A DNA stretch of 8,862 nucleotides from Thermoplasmata archaeon (GTDB taxonomy: Archaea > Thermoplasmatota > E2 > DHVEG-1), in assembly GCA_003649845.1 (NCBI GenBank), contig QMTB01000050.1, forward strand, positions 1-8,862, in the 5' to 3' direction. Positions within the stretch are counted from its first letter, which is position 1. Each line of letters opens with the position of its first letter. Shown piece after piece: positions 1-6,879 of this stretch. Below the pieces are notes generated by a model. The model did no database searches. It had not been told where the DNA came from and worked only from the letters and a program-made list of their open reading frames with translations. A program made the translations under genes and the position numbers.

Positions 1-160
1 AGAACTGAAAAAAATTATGGAAACAGAAAAAGAGGCTGGTGTTCGTGAACTACTTGAAATATTTATAAGAAAACATCCTAGATATAGAAATTATAAAACT
101 GAAGTATATCATAAGATCTGTCAGATAAAGGGAGTGCCAGAAGAAAAGATAGATGATTAA
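1..160 (+). CDS. Unidentified protein, C-terminal 52 residues only (5' end outside window)
   Basis: An open plus-strand frame enters from the left edge (first full codon at base 2) and stops at TAA 158-160. The visible tail begins ELKKIMETEKEAGVRELLEI and ends in GVPEEKIDD. It is rich in Lys and Glu, looks largely helical and soluble, and has no membrane segment or motif I recognise, so no function is proposed. The case for a real gene is moderate: it is open up to the edge, its composition is protein-like, and it ends cleanly against the convergent permease. The two stop codons share the palindrome TTAA and the genes overlap by 4 nt. With this little sequence a chance open frame cannot be fully excluded. 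Confidence 0.5.
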   Translation, partial: ELKKIMETEKEAGVRELLEIFIRKHPRYRNYKTEVYHKICQIKGVPEEKIDD

Positions 161-2052
161 TATATCTCTTTACGTTTTCTCCAGGATGATAAAATTATTT
201 CTTTTAACTCCTTGTCATCTTTTGCTTTCATCCATTCCTCCTCGAAATCCATTTCCTCAGCAATTTGGATAATCCACATAAGTGAATGTAGATAGAAACT
301 CTGTTGATCAGGGGAAGCTACAATTATAAAAAACATATATATTGGATCGGAATCATCAGAAACAATAAATCCTTTTTTGCTTCTAATTATAATCATATCA
401 AATTTATCTCGTCCTTTAATCGTATGTGAAAAAATAGCTACCCCCGGATGAACAACAAAATTAGAAATAGTTCTCTTCTTCTTAATTAACTTATATAATC
501 TAGCTTCCTCGATATTTAATCTAGTAGCCAACTTGTATGCTACTAGTTGTGTAAATTCATCTGGATGAAGAAATTTCTCAAGATCAACAACCTCACATTC
601 TTTTATTATATCCTCAAATCGTTTTTCTGTGACGTCATCTCGCTCTATTAAAATCTCCCTCAATTCCTCATCTATCAAATAGCCCGCTGACTTAATTCCT
701 GTTATTCTCTCAATCACGTAGAGCAACGAATACTCTCTCCATATCTTATCACGAGCATATAACCAATACCATAAAAATCCAAAAAGAATAAAAACACCGA
801 CAGTAAGCATTGGGATTAAACCCATTTCAAATATGAGAAATATTAATCCTATAATCCCTACAAGCTGAATCCAGGGATAAAAAGGAGATTTAAATTTAGG
901 CTTATAATGTCGTATATTGCTTTCTCTCATAACAATAAGTGAAAACATTACAAATAAAAATAACAATATTTTTAGAAGAGAAGCTGTTTTTGCAAGGTTT
1001 TCTACATCTAGAAATAATATAACTAAAATCATGAAAACAGACGTAAACAATATAGAAAAATTCGGGGTAGATCGTCTGGAAATTTTTGCAAAATAACTCG
1101 GAAGAAGATGATCTTTTCCCATAGCCATGGGATTACGAGAAGCTGCAAGAAGACCTGCATTTGCTGTTGAAATAAACGCTAAAATGGCAGCTATACTCAT
1201 AGCGATGGTTCCAAATCCTTGGAGAATAGGAATGTTACTAGCTGCGAGGGAGATTGGAGTAAGTGAAGTTTTTAATTGCGATGGTGGCGCTACCCCTATA
1301 GTCACAAAGATAACAAATATATATATAATAGATATAAAACCCCATGAGAGAAACATCCCCAATGGAATATCACGTGCAGGTGTTTTGCATTCTTCTGCAA
1401 CACTACAAACTTTGGTCAGACCACCAAAGGAAATGAATACAAGACCTGCAGTTGAAAATATAGAGGAAAATCCATAAGGTACAAAATTACTGAAATGTGA
1501 AAGATCAATAAAAAAAATTCCAACAAATATATATAGAAACAGAAGAGAGAGAAGTGTAAGTACTATGATTATCTGAGTTTTTCCGCTATGCTTTACTCCA
1601 TATATATTTATAATGGTAAATAAAATACAAAAGAGGATTGCAACAATTTTAATCTGCATAACAGTAAAACCTGGATTAAGCAAAATGGCAAATACTCCGA
1701 TACCAACTAATGCAAAGGCACTTTTAAGTGCCAAAGAAAACCAAGCAGCAAAGCCGCCGATAGTTCCAAGCAGTGGACCCATACTTCTATCTATAAAGAA
1801 ATATGTCCCACCTGCTTTTGGCATAGCAGTTGAAAGTTCAGCTTTTGCCAACATCGAAGGTATAACTAGAAGACTTGCAAGAATATATGAGACTATCATA
1901 GCTGGCCCAACCTTGGAAAAAGCTATACCAGGTAATACAAATAACCCTGAACTTATCATAGCACCTGAAGCTATACAAAAAATATCAAGAAGACCAAGTT
2001 CTTTCTTTAGACCCCTCTCCGATTTTGAACTCTCCAATTTAAAATTGCTCAT
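157..2052 (-). CDS. APC-family amino acid permease with C-terminal PTS EIIA-like domain
   Basis: This is a 631-residue membrane transporter, probably moving an amino acid or related organic cation by proton or sodium symport or by exchange; the substrate is unknown. Residues 20-435 form the APC core with about 12 hydrophobic segments. They include the TM1 unwound substrate motif GAMISSGLFVLPG (30-42) and the conserved loop SFGGLTKVCSVAEE with KTPARDIP (208-230). Residues about 480-625 follow the PtsN/fructose-mannitol EIIA fold: VVHPGVAIFSHT (533-544) aligns with the phosphorylated-His loop (usually IAIPHG), followed by PIYMFFIIVASP (570-581), FYLHSL (586-591) and a final KDDKELKEII helix. 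His543 could be the phospho-acceptor, but the loop has one extra residue and the usual second His of HL..L appears to be Tyr587. A plain APC permease is about 430-500 residues, so the extra length is this domain. The ATG start is favoured because the N-terminus is typical and a TATA-like box lies 25 nt upstream. Being next to hutI makes histidine or another amino acid plausible, by inference only. Confidence 0.9.
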   Translation of the reverse strand: MSNFKLESSKSERGLKKELGLLDIFCIASGAMISSGLFVLPGIAFSKVGPAMIVSYILASLLVIPSMLAKAELSTAMPKAGGTYFFIDRSMGPLLGTIGGFAAWFSLALKSAFALVGIGVFAILLNPGFTVMQIKIVAILFCILFTIINIYGVKHSGKTQIIIVLTLLSLLFLYIFVGIFFIDLSHFSNFVPYGFSSIFSTAGLVFISFGGLTKVCSVAEECKTPARDIPLGMFLSWGFISIIYIFVIFVTIGVAPPSQLKTSLTPISLAASNIPILQGFGTIAMSIAAILAFISTANAGLLAASRNPMAMGKDHLLPSYFAKISRRSTPNFSILFTSVFMILVILFLDVENLAKTASLLKILLFLFVMFSLIVMRESNIRHYKPKFKSPFYPWIQLVGIIGLIFLIFEMGLIPMLTVGVFILFGFLWYWLYARDKIWREYSLLYVIERITGIKSAGYLIDEELREILIERDDVTEKRFEDIIKECEVVDLEKFLHPDEFTQLVAYKLATRLNIEEARLYKLIKKKRTISNFVVHPGVAIFSHTIKGRDKFDMIIIRSKKGFIVSDDSDPIYMFFIIVASPDQQSFYLHSLMWIIQIAEEMDFEEEWMKAKDDKELKEIILSSWRKRKEIY

Positions 2053-2072
2053 CTTGTGGTAATATAAAGTTC

Positions 2073-2081
2073 TATATATTT
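2073..2081 (-). promoter_or_regulatory. TATA-like box of the permease gene
   Basis: On the minus strand the run AAATATATA is centred about 25 nt upstream of the permease ATG. Archaeal TATA boxes usually sit about 26 nt before the transcription start, so the transcript would begin at or next to the start codon. That fits the absence of a Shine-Dalgarno sequence before this ATG (ACCACAAG). A second AT-rich run, CTTTATATT (2061-2069), is too close to the ATG to serve. Confidence 0.45.
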
Positions 2082-2222
2082 ATGTTTCCTAGAGTATCAA
2101 AAATTCTCCGTAATAAGAACATTTTCTCCCTACAAGTGTGTCATTTTATTAACAATATTATGATTCGAAAGGCGTTTACAATTAAATCCGTATTATCTTT
2201 TGGAAAACATTTAGATAGATTC

Positions 2223-2231
2223 AAAAAAAAA
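2223..2231 (-). terminator. Oligo-T terminator downstream of hutI
   Basis: Nine consecutive Ts on the minus strand begin 10 nt after the hutI TAG stop (2242-2244). Archaeal RNA polymerase commonly terminates at such T tracts without a hairpin, so hutI is probably transcribed apart from the permease downstream of it. Confidence 0.55.
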
Positions 2232-2241
2232 TTGGTATAAT

Positions 2242-3465
2242 CTAAAATTTGACTATTCCTCCATTTTTTATTACAATATCAACAAGGTTAACTCCAAAAT
2301 GATATGATAGAAACTTATAAGATGATGCATCTAGAATTATAATATCAGCTTTTTTACCAATCTCAAGGCTACCAACATTTTTTTCCTCTTTTATAGCACA
2401 AGCAGCATTATAAGTTGCAGCGCATATAGCTTCCTCAGGAGTCATATGCATATTTAGACAAGCTAGTTGAATTATAAACTGCATGTTCTCACAATAACAA
2501 TTAGGGTTGAGATCTGTAGCAAGAGCAAGAGGGACACCATTATCTATAAGTGTTCTAGCTGGAGCATATCTATCGAGCATCATAGAAAAAGGTGTACCAG
2601 GTAGCATAACCCCTATAACACCTTTTGAAGTCATTTTTTTAATATTCTCCTCTGAAACCATTAGTAGATGATCAGCGGATATAGCTCCTATTTCTGCTGC
2701 AAGAGCTGCTCCACCTAGATTAGATAATTCATCTGCATGAATCTTAGGGATGAGACCATATCTTTTACCTGTCTCCAGTATTTCCCTGGATTGTTCTATA
2801 TTAAAGAATCCTTTCTCGCAGAATACATCACAAAACCTAGCGTCATTAGAAGCTTCTGGTATCATAACATCTAATAGTAGAGACATATATGTATTGGTAT
2901 CATAATCATATGGTATAGCATGAGCCCCTAGGAAGGTGGATATAATATCAACAGGATGTGTTTCATTTAACATCTTCTGTACCTTTAGAATCTTAGCTTC
3001 ACTTTCAGGATTTAAACCATATCCTGTTTTAGCTTCACAAGTTGTGGTACCATATCTAAGCATATTATCAAGTCGTTTCTTAGCCTGCTGATAGAGTTCA
3101 TCAAAAGATGCTTTCCTAGTTTTATCAACCGTATAAGTTATACCTCCACCTTTTTCTTTTATCTCATGATAACTAAGTCCATCAAGCTTCCATTTAAGTT
3201 CAAACTCTCTAGTACCAGCGAAAACAAGGTGAGTATGAGGATCAACAAAACCAGGCATAACTGTTTTACCAGTTGCATCGATAACCTTCTCTGATTTATA
3301 TTTAAGATTAACACCTATATCTATAATTCTACCGTTTTTAATGGCAATAGAACCATTAGGTATAACTCCTAAATCTAACATCTCTTCTTTAACTCGAGGA
3401 TGATCCACTCCTTTTAATGTTAGAAGTTCTGATGCATTAGCAACTAATATATCTACATCTTCCAT
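2242..3465 (-). CDS. hutI: Imidazolonepropionase
   Basis: This 407-residue, metal-dependent amidohydrolase hydrolyses 4-imidazolone-5-propanoate to N-formimino-L-glutamate, the third step of histidine degradation, in the cytoplasm. The length is normal for the family. Visible features are the N-terminal beta-sandwich part, the metal-binding pair in GFVDPHTHLVFAGTREFELK (His77, His79), the substrate-loop motif CEAKTGYGL (143-151), GAHAIP (His182), KIHADEL (metal ligand His243), SADHL (His266) and ATDLNP with the catalytic/metal Asp318. The barrel is followed by the usual GSLEIGKKADIIILD return strand. The ATG is supported by GGGAGAT about 7 nt upstream. It is transcribed divergently from ftcD, whose product uses its reaction product, with only 62 nt between the start codons, so co-regulation is likely. 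The gene looks intact. Confidence 0.96.
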   Translation of the reverse strand: MEDVDILVANASELLTLKGVDHPRVKEEMLDLGVIPNGSIAIKNGRIIDIGVNLKYKSEKVIDATGKTVMPGFVDPHTHLVFAGTREFELKWKLDGLSYHEIKEKGGGITYTVDKTRKASFDELYQQAKKRLDNMLRYGTTTCEAKTGYGLNPESEAKILKVQKMLNETHPVDIISTFLGAHAIPYDYDTNTYMSLLLDVMIPEASNDARFCDVFCEKGFFNIEQSREILETGKRYGLIPKIHADELSNLGGAALAAEIGAISADHLLMVSEENIKKMTSKGVIGVMLPGTPFSMMLDRYAPARTLIDNGVPLALATDLNPNCYCENMQFIIQLACLNMHMTPEEAICAATYNAACAIKEEKNVGSLEIGKKADIIILDASSYKFLSYHFGVNLVDIVIKNGGIVKF

Positions 3466-3469
3466 GAGT

Positions 3470-3476
3470 ATCTCCC
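3470..3476 (-). promoter_or_regulatory. Shine-Dalgarno site of hutI
   Basis: GGGAGAT on the minus strand ends 4 nt before the ATG, with its GGAG core about 7 nt away. It resembles the archaeal consensus GGAGGTGAT and fixes the start at 3463-3465. It also implies that hutI, unlike the permease and fhs, has a short leader. Confidence 0.6.
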
Positions 3477-3489
3477 AAATAGTTAAAAG

Positions 3490-3511
3490 AAAATCTTAGA
3501 TTAAGGATTTT
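3490..3511. promoter_or_regulatory. Imperfect palindrome between hutI and ftcD, possible operator
   Basis: The outer arms AAAATC (3490-3495) and GATTTT (3506-3511) are exact reverse complements around a 10-nt centre, itself partly symmetric. An alternative nested palindrome, AATCT-T-AGATT, lies at 3492-3502. The element sits in the middle of the 62-nt gap between two divergent start codons, between the two Shine-Dalgarno sites. Weak TATA candidates lie on both sides (TTAAAA at 3483-3488 for ftcD; minus-strand TCTATAATCC at about 3536-3545 for hutI). A dimeric regulator bound here could control both genes. AT-rich palindromes also arise by chance, so this is tentative. Confidence 0.33.
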
Positions 3512-3513
3512 TT

Positions 3514-3519
3514 GGTGAT
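3514..3519 (+). promoter_or_regulatory. Shine-Dalgarno site of ftcD
   Basis: GGTGAT matches the archaeal anti-SD complement exactly and ends 8 nt before ATG 3528. This settles the start codon of ftcD and shows its mRNA has a leader. Confidence 0.75.
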
Positions 3520-3527
3520 AGATCAAT

Positions 3528-5201
3528 ATGGATAGGATTATAGAATGTGTTCCCAATTTCAGTGAAGGTAGAGATGAAGCAGTAATTCAAGCAATAGCAG
3601 CGGCTATAAAAACAGTAAAAAATGTGAAACTTCTTGATATCGATGCTGGTAGAGATTTCAATAGAACAGTTTATACCTTTGTTGGAGAACCAGAAGCAGT
3701 ATTCGAAGCAGCTTGTAGAGCTGCAAAAATAGGGATACAATTAATTGATATGAGGAAACATCATGGTGAACATCCTAGGATGGGTGCTTTAGATGTTATA
3801 CCCTTTATACCTATAAAAGGAGTTACAGATGAAGAATGCATAGAACTATCAAAAAGATTTGGAGAATGGCTTTCTAGAGAAATGGGTATACCAGTATTCC
3901 TATATGCTAAATCAGCTACTAGAGAGGATAGAGTAAAACTACCTGATATAAGGAAAGGAGAATATGAGGCTTTAGAAGAGAAATTTAAAGACCCTAATTT
4001 TAAACCAGATTATGGTGAACCTATCTTTATCCCTAAAAGTGGTGCTACAGCTACAGGCTGCAGAGATATACTTATCGCATATAATGTTAATCTATCTACC
4101 AATGATAAAAAAATAGCATCAGAGATAGCTGGTATAATAAGAACAAGTGGTAGAGTAAAGAAAGATAAAAATGGAAATAAGATATTAGATGAAAACGGTA
4201 AACCAATTCGTATACCAGGTAGATTTAAATGGCTACAAGCTGGAGGGATGATGTACAATGAGAATATAGCGCAGGTTTCAATGAATCTACTCAACTATAA
4301 AGAAGTTAACATGCATGATGTATATGAAGCTATAAAAGAAGAAGCGGAGAAATACGGTGTAACTGTAACTGGTAGTGAAATCGTTGGATTAGTTCCAAAA
4401 GATGCTCTTATCAAATCAGGTAGATTCTATGCAGAGAGGAAGAATATAAAGGTAGAAGATGAAGAAGAATTAGTAGAACTAGCGATTAAAGAATTAGGAT
4501 TATCAGATTTATATCCTTTTAAACCAGAAGAGAAGATTATAGAGTATCTAATAGAGGAGAAAGGAGAACTTATCTCAAAATCTTTCTATGAGTTTATAGA
4601 AGACGTTGCTTCTTCTAAACCTGCTCCCGGTGGTGGTAGTGTAGCAGCAGCAGTAGGAGCAATGGGAGCAGCATTAGCGGCAATGGTTTGTAATCTAACT
4701 ATCGGTAAGAAGAAATATAGTGATGTAGAAGAAGAGATGAAGAAAACATTAACTGAAAGTGAAAGGATAAAACGAAAGCTTGAGAAGTTAGTTGAGGAAG
4801 ACACTAAGGTTTTCAATGAGGTTATGAAAGCATTTTCTCTACCAAAAGAGACAGAGGAAGAGAAAAATAAGAGAAGAGAGGAGATACAGAAGAGTTTGAA
4901 AACAGCTGCATTTACACCATTAAAGACAGCAGAGTATTGTATGAAAATACTAGATCTAGCATATATTGTTGCAGATAAAGGGAATAAGAATTCTATTACC
5001 GATGCTGGAGTTTCAGCTTTACTAGCTTATACAGGTGCAAAAGGAGCTATACTAAATGTAGAGATTAACCTGGCATCTATAAAAGATAAAAAATTTGTAG
5101 GGGAAACCAAAGAGAAGATAGAGGGTATCAGAAAAGAAGTTGAAAAGAAGAAAGAAGAGATAATGGATATAGTAGAGAAGACAATAGGAGCAAACATATA
5201 A
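3528..5201 (+). CDS. ftcD: Bifunctional glutamate formiminotransferase / formiminotetrahydrofolate cyclodeaminase
   Basis: This 557-residue cytoplasmic enzyme transfers the formimino group from N-formiminoglutamate to tetrahydrofolate, releasing glutamate, then deaminates 5-formimino-THF to 5,10-methenyl-THF and ammonia. Residues 1 to about 335 are the two-lobed transferase. They start with IIECVPNFSEGRD and contain MRKHHGEHPRMGALDVIPFIP (75-95); His82 falls at the same number as the catalytic His of the mammalian enzyme. RTSGRV and GRFKWLQAGG follow (205-240). Residues about 340-557 are the mostly helical cyclodeaminase, with the ASSKPAPGGGSVAAAVGAMG loop (351-370), MVCNLTIGKKKY, the acidic EEDTKVFNEVMKAF segment (423-436) and GNKNSITDAGVSALLA (486-500). 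Both halves are intact and fused as in animals; many prokaryotes encode them separately or have only one. fhs follows after 28 nt on the same strand and hutI is divergent, giving a histidine-to-one-carbon group. Confidence 0.96.
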   Translation: MDRIIECVPNFSEGRDEAVIQAIAAAIKTVKNVKLLDIDAGRDFNRTVYTFVGEPEAVFEAACRAAKIGIQLIDMRKHHGEHPRMGALDVIPFIPIKGVTDEECIELSKRFGEWLSREMGIPVFLYAKSATREDRVKLPDIRKGEYEALEEKFKDPNFKPDYGEPIFIPKSGATATGCRDILIAYNVNLSTNDKKIASEIAGIIRTSGRVKKDKNGNKILDENGKPIRIPGRFKWLQAGGMMYNENIAQVSMNLLNYKEVNMHDVYEAIKEEAEKYGVTVTGSEIVGLVPKDALIKSGRFYAERKNIKVEDEEELVELAIKELGLSDLYPFKPEEKIIEYLIEEKGELISKSFYEFIEDVASSKPAPGGGSVAAAVGAMGAALAAMVCNLTIGKKKYSDVEEEMKKTLTESERIKRKLEKLVEEDTKVFNEVMKAFSLPKETEEEKNKRREEIQKSLKTAAFTPLKTAEYCMKILDLAYIVADKGNKNSITDAGVSALLAYTGAKGAILNVEINLASIKDKKFVGETKEKIEGIRKEVEKKKEEIMDIVEKTIGANI

Positions 5202-5203
5202 TA
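5196..5203 (+). promoter_or_regulatory. Possible internal promoter (TATA-like box) of fhs
   Basis: ATATAATA overlaps the ftcD stop codon and is centred about 30 nt before the fhs ATG, which would put transcription start a few nt upstream of the start codon. The 28-nt gap before fhs contains no Shine-Dalgarno sequence, so a nearly leaderless transcript from here would explain how fhs is translated. A second run, TTTATA at 5214-5219, seems too close. Readthrough from ftcD remains possible. Confidence 0.35.
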
Positions 5204-5229
5204 CCCTATTGTATTTATAGTAACTATCT

Positions 5230-6879
5230 ATGAAGACAGATCTTGAGATATCCAGAGAAGCAAAACTATTAGATATATATGAGGTTGCAGATAAAGCTGG
5301 TATAAGAAATGATGAAATTATACCATGTGGAGAATATAAGGCTAAGGTTTCACTAAAAATTTTTGATAGAATTAGAGATAAAAAGTATGGTAAACTTATA
5401 CTGGTTACAACTATTAACCCTACACCAGAAGGAGAAGGGAAAACAACTTTAACAATTGGATTGGCACAAGCATTAGCTAAACTTGGTAAAAAAGTTATAC
5501 TAGGTATAAGAGAACCATCGCTTGGTCCTACAATGGGTACAAAAGGAGGTGGTACTGGTGGAGGTTATTCCCAAGTTGTTCCAATGGAGGATATAAACTT
5601 ACATTTCACAGGTGATATGCATGCTGTTACTAGCGCTCATAATCTACTAGCTAGTCTACTAGACAACCATATTCACTTTGGAGATAAATTTCATATAGAC
5701 CAGAGATACATCGTTTGGCCGAGGGTACTTGATATAGGTGATAGAGTACTTAGACATGTAGTAGTTGGTTTAGGTGGACCAAAACATGGAGTACCCCATG
5801 AAAATTCTTTTGCTATAACCCCTGCTTCTGAGATAATGGCTATACTATGTTTATCAGAGAATATGGATGATCTAAAAGATAGACTTAGTAGAATAATTGT
5901 TGCATATACCTATGATAATAAACCTGTTACTGCTAGAGATTTAAAAGCAGTAGGTGCAATGGCTGCCTTGTTAAAGGATGCTTTAAAACCAAATCTAGTA
6001 CAAACCATTGAAGGTGTACCAGCTTTTGTACATGGCGGGCCTTTTGCTAATATTGCACATGGAACTAGTAGCCTTATCTCAACAAAACTAGGTTTAAAAC
6101 TAGCGGAGTATTTTATAACAGAAGCAGGTTTTGGATCAGAACTTGGTGCAGAGAAATTCTTCAACATAGTATGTAGACTTGGTAAACTTAAACCAGATGC
6201 AGTAGTAATGGTAGTAAGTATAAGATCAATTAAACGTCATGGCAGAGGAGGAGATTTAGAAGCTATAAGAAAAGGTTTAGAGAATCTAGAGAAACATATT
6301 GAAAATATACAGTTTTTTGGGATACCACTTATAGTAGCAATTAATAGGTTCAATGGAGATAGAGAAGAAGAGATAGAGGTAGTAGAGAAATACTGTGAGA
6401 AAAAAGATATACCAGTAGCAGTATGCGAGGTATATCAGGAAGGTGGAGAAGGAGGTATAGAATTAGCTGGTAAACTAATAAGTTTAATACATAATAAACA
6501 GAGTAATTTTAGACACCTATATGATTTAGAACTATCAGTTAAAGAAAAAATAGAACTTATAGCGAGAAAAATGTATGGAGCAGATAGAGTAGTATATAGT
6601 GTAGAAGCAGAACAAGATATAACTTTAAGTGAGAAACAAGGGTTGGATAAACTACCTATATGTGTAGCGAAAACACAGTATTCTCTCTCAGACGATCCAA
6701 CTTTATTAGGTAGACCAAAAGGTTTTAAGATCACTGTTAGAAGTATTCGATTCTCAGCTGGAGCAGGATTCCTAGTACCAATGACTGGTAAAATAACTAC
6801 TATGCCAGGTTTACCAGCTAAACCTATGTCAGAGAGGATAGATGTAGATAAAAATGGCTATATAATAGGTTTAAGCTAG
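5230..6879 (+). CDS. fhs: Formate--tetrahydrofolate ligase (10-formyl-THF synthetase)
   Basis: This 549-residue cytoplasmic enzyme interconverts formate, ATP and THF with 10-formyl-THF, ADP and phosphate. The length is normal (about 555). Visible features are the typical N-terminus with CGEYKAKV (33-40), the P-loop TPEGEGKTT (65-73), REPSLGPTMGTKGGGTGGGY with SQV (about 94-116), the HFTGDMHAVTSAHNLLASLLDNHIHFG region, PALVHGG-like PAFVHGGPFANIAHG, and the C-terminal GFLVPMTGKITTMPGLPAKP. The two classical signatures are present but altered: GTKGGGTGGGY replaces G-x-KGGAAGGGY, and VVSIRSIKRHG replaces VATIRALKMHGG. Both changes are mild and the substrate pockets look intact. Behind ftcD the enzyme can run in reverse, turning 10-formyl-THF from histidine into formate plus ATP; it could equally supply formyl groups for purine synthesis. 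Its last 9 nt overlap the end of the convergent gene at 6871-7695, and no strong terminator follows. Confidence 0.96.
   Translation: MKTDLEISREAKLLDIYEVADKAGIRNDEIIPCGEYKAKVSLKIFDRIRDKKYGKLILVTTINPTPEGEGKTTLTIGLAQALAKLGKKVILGIREPSLGPTMGTKGGGTGGGYSQVVPMEDINLHFTGDMHAVTSAHNLLASLLDNHIHFGDKFHIDQRYIVWPRVLDIGDRVLRHVVVGLGGPKHGVPHENSFAITPASEIMAILCLSENMDDLKDRLSRIIVAYTYDNKPVTARDLKAVGAMAALLKDALKPNLVQTIEGVPAFVHGGPFANIAHGTSSLISTKLGLKLAEYFITEAGFGSELGAEKFFNIVCRLGKLKPDAVVMVVSIRSIKRHGRGGDLEAIRKGLENLEKHIENIQFFGIPLIVAINRFNGDREEEIEVVEKYCEKKDIPVAVCEVYQEGGEGGIELAGKLISLIHNKQSNFRHLYDLELSVKEKIELIARKMYGADRVVYSVEAEQDITLSEKQGLDKLPICVAKTQYSLSDDPTLLGRPKGFKITVRSIRFSAGAGFLVPMTGKITTMPGLPAKPMSERIDVDKNGYIIGLS

Larger units (their letters stand above)
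2053..2241. other. Intergenic region between hutI and the permease
   Basis: This 189-nt AT-rich stretch has no credible coding frame. It holds the oligo-T terminator behind hutI at its right end and the permease TATA-like box at its left end. The roughly 130 nt in between show no tRNA cloverleaf, no C/D-box pair (no TGATGA) and no strong hairpin that I can see. Confidence 0.6.

Noticed and set aside
1127..2062. Two open frames on the plus strand opposite the permease gene
   Set aside because: They lie wholly antisense to a well-supported membrane transporter, have no recognisable motifs and follow its codon pattern; treated as shadows.
2160..2195. GATTCGAAA-like sequence that recalls a tRNA T-loop
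   Set aside because: No acceptor, D or anticodon stems can be folded around it.
3445..3452. TAATATAT inside the hutI start region as a possible ftcD promoter
   Set aside because: It would give a leader of over 50 nt and AT-rich runs like it are frequent; the intergenic TTAAAA is at least as likely, so neither was annotated separately.
3501..3740. Short minus-strand frame rich in Cys, Phe and Tyr across the start of ftcD
   Set aside because: It is antisense to the conserved start of formiminotransferase and has low-complexity residues typical of a reverse frame of AT-rich coding DNA.
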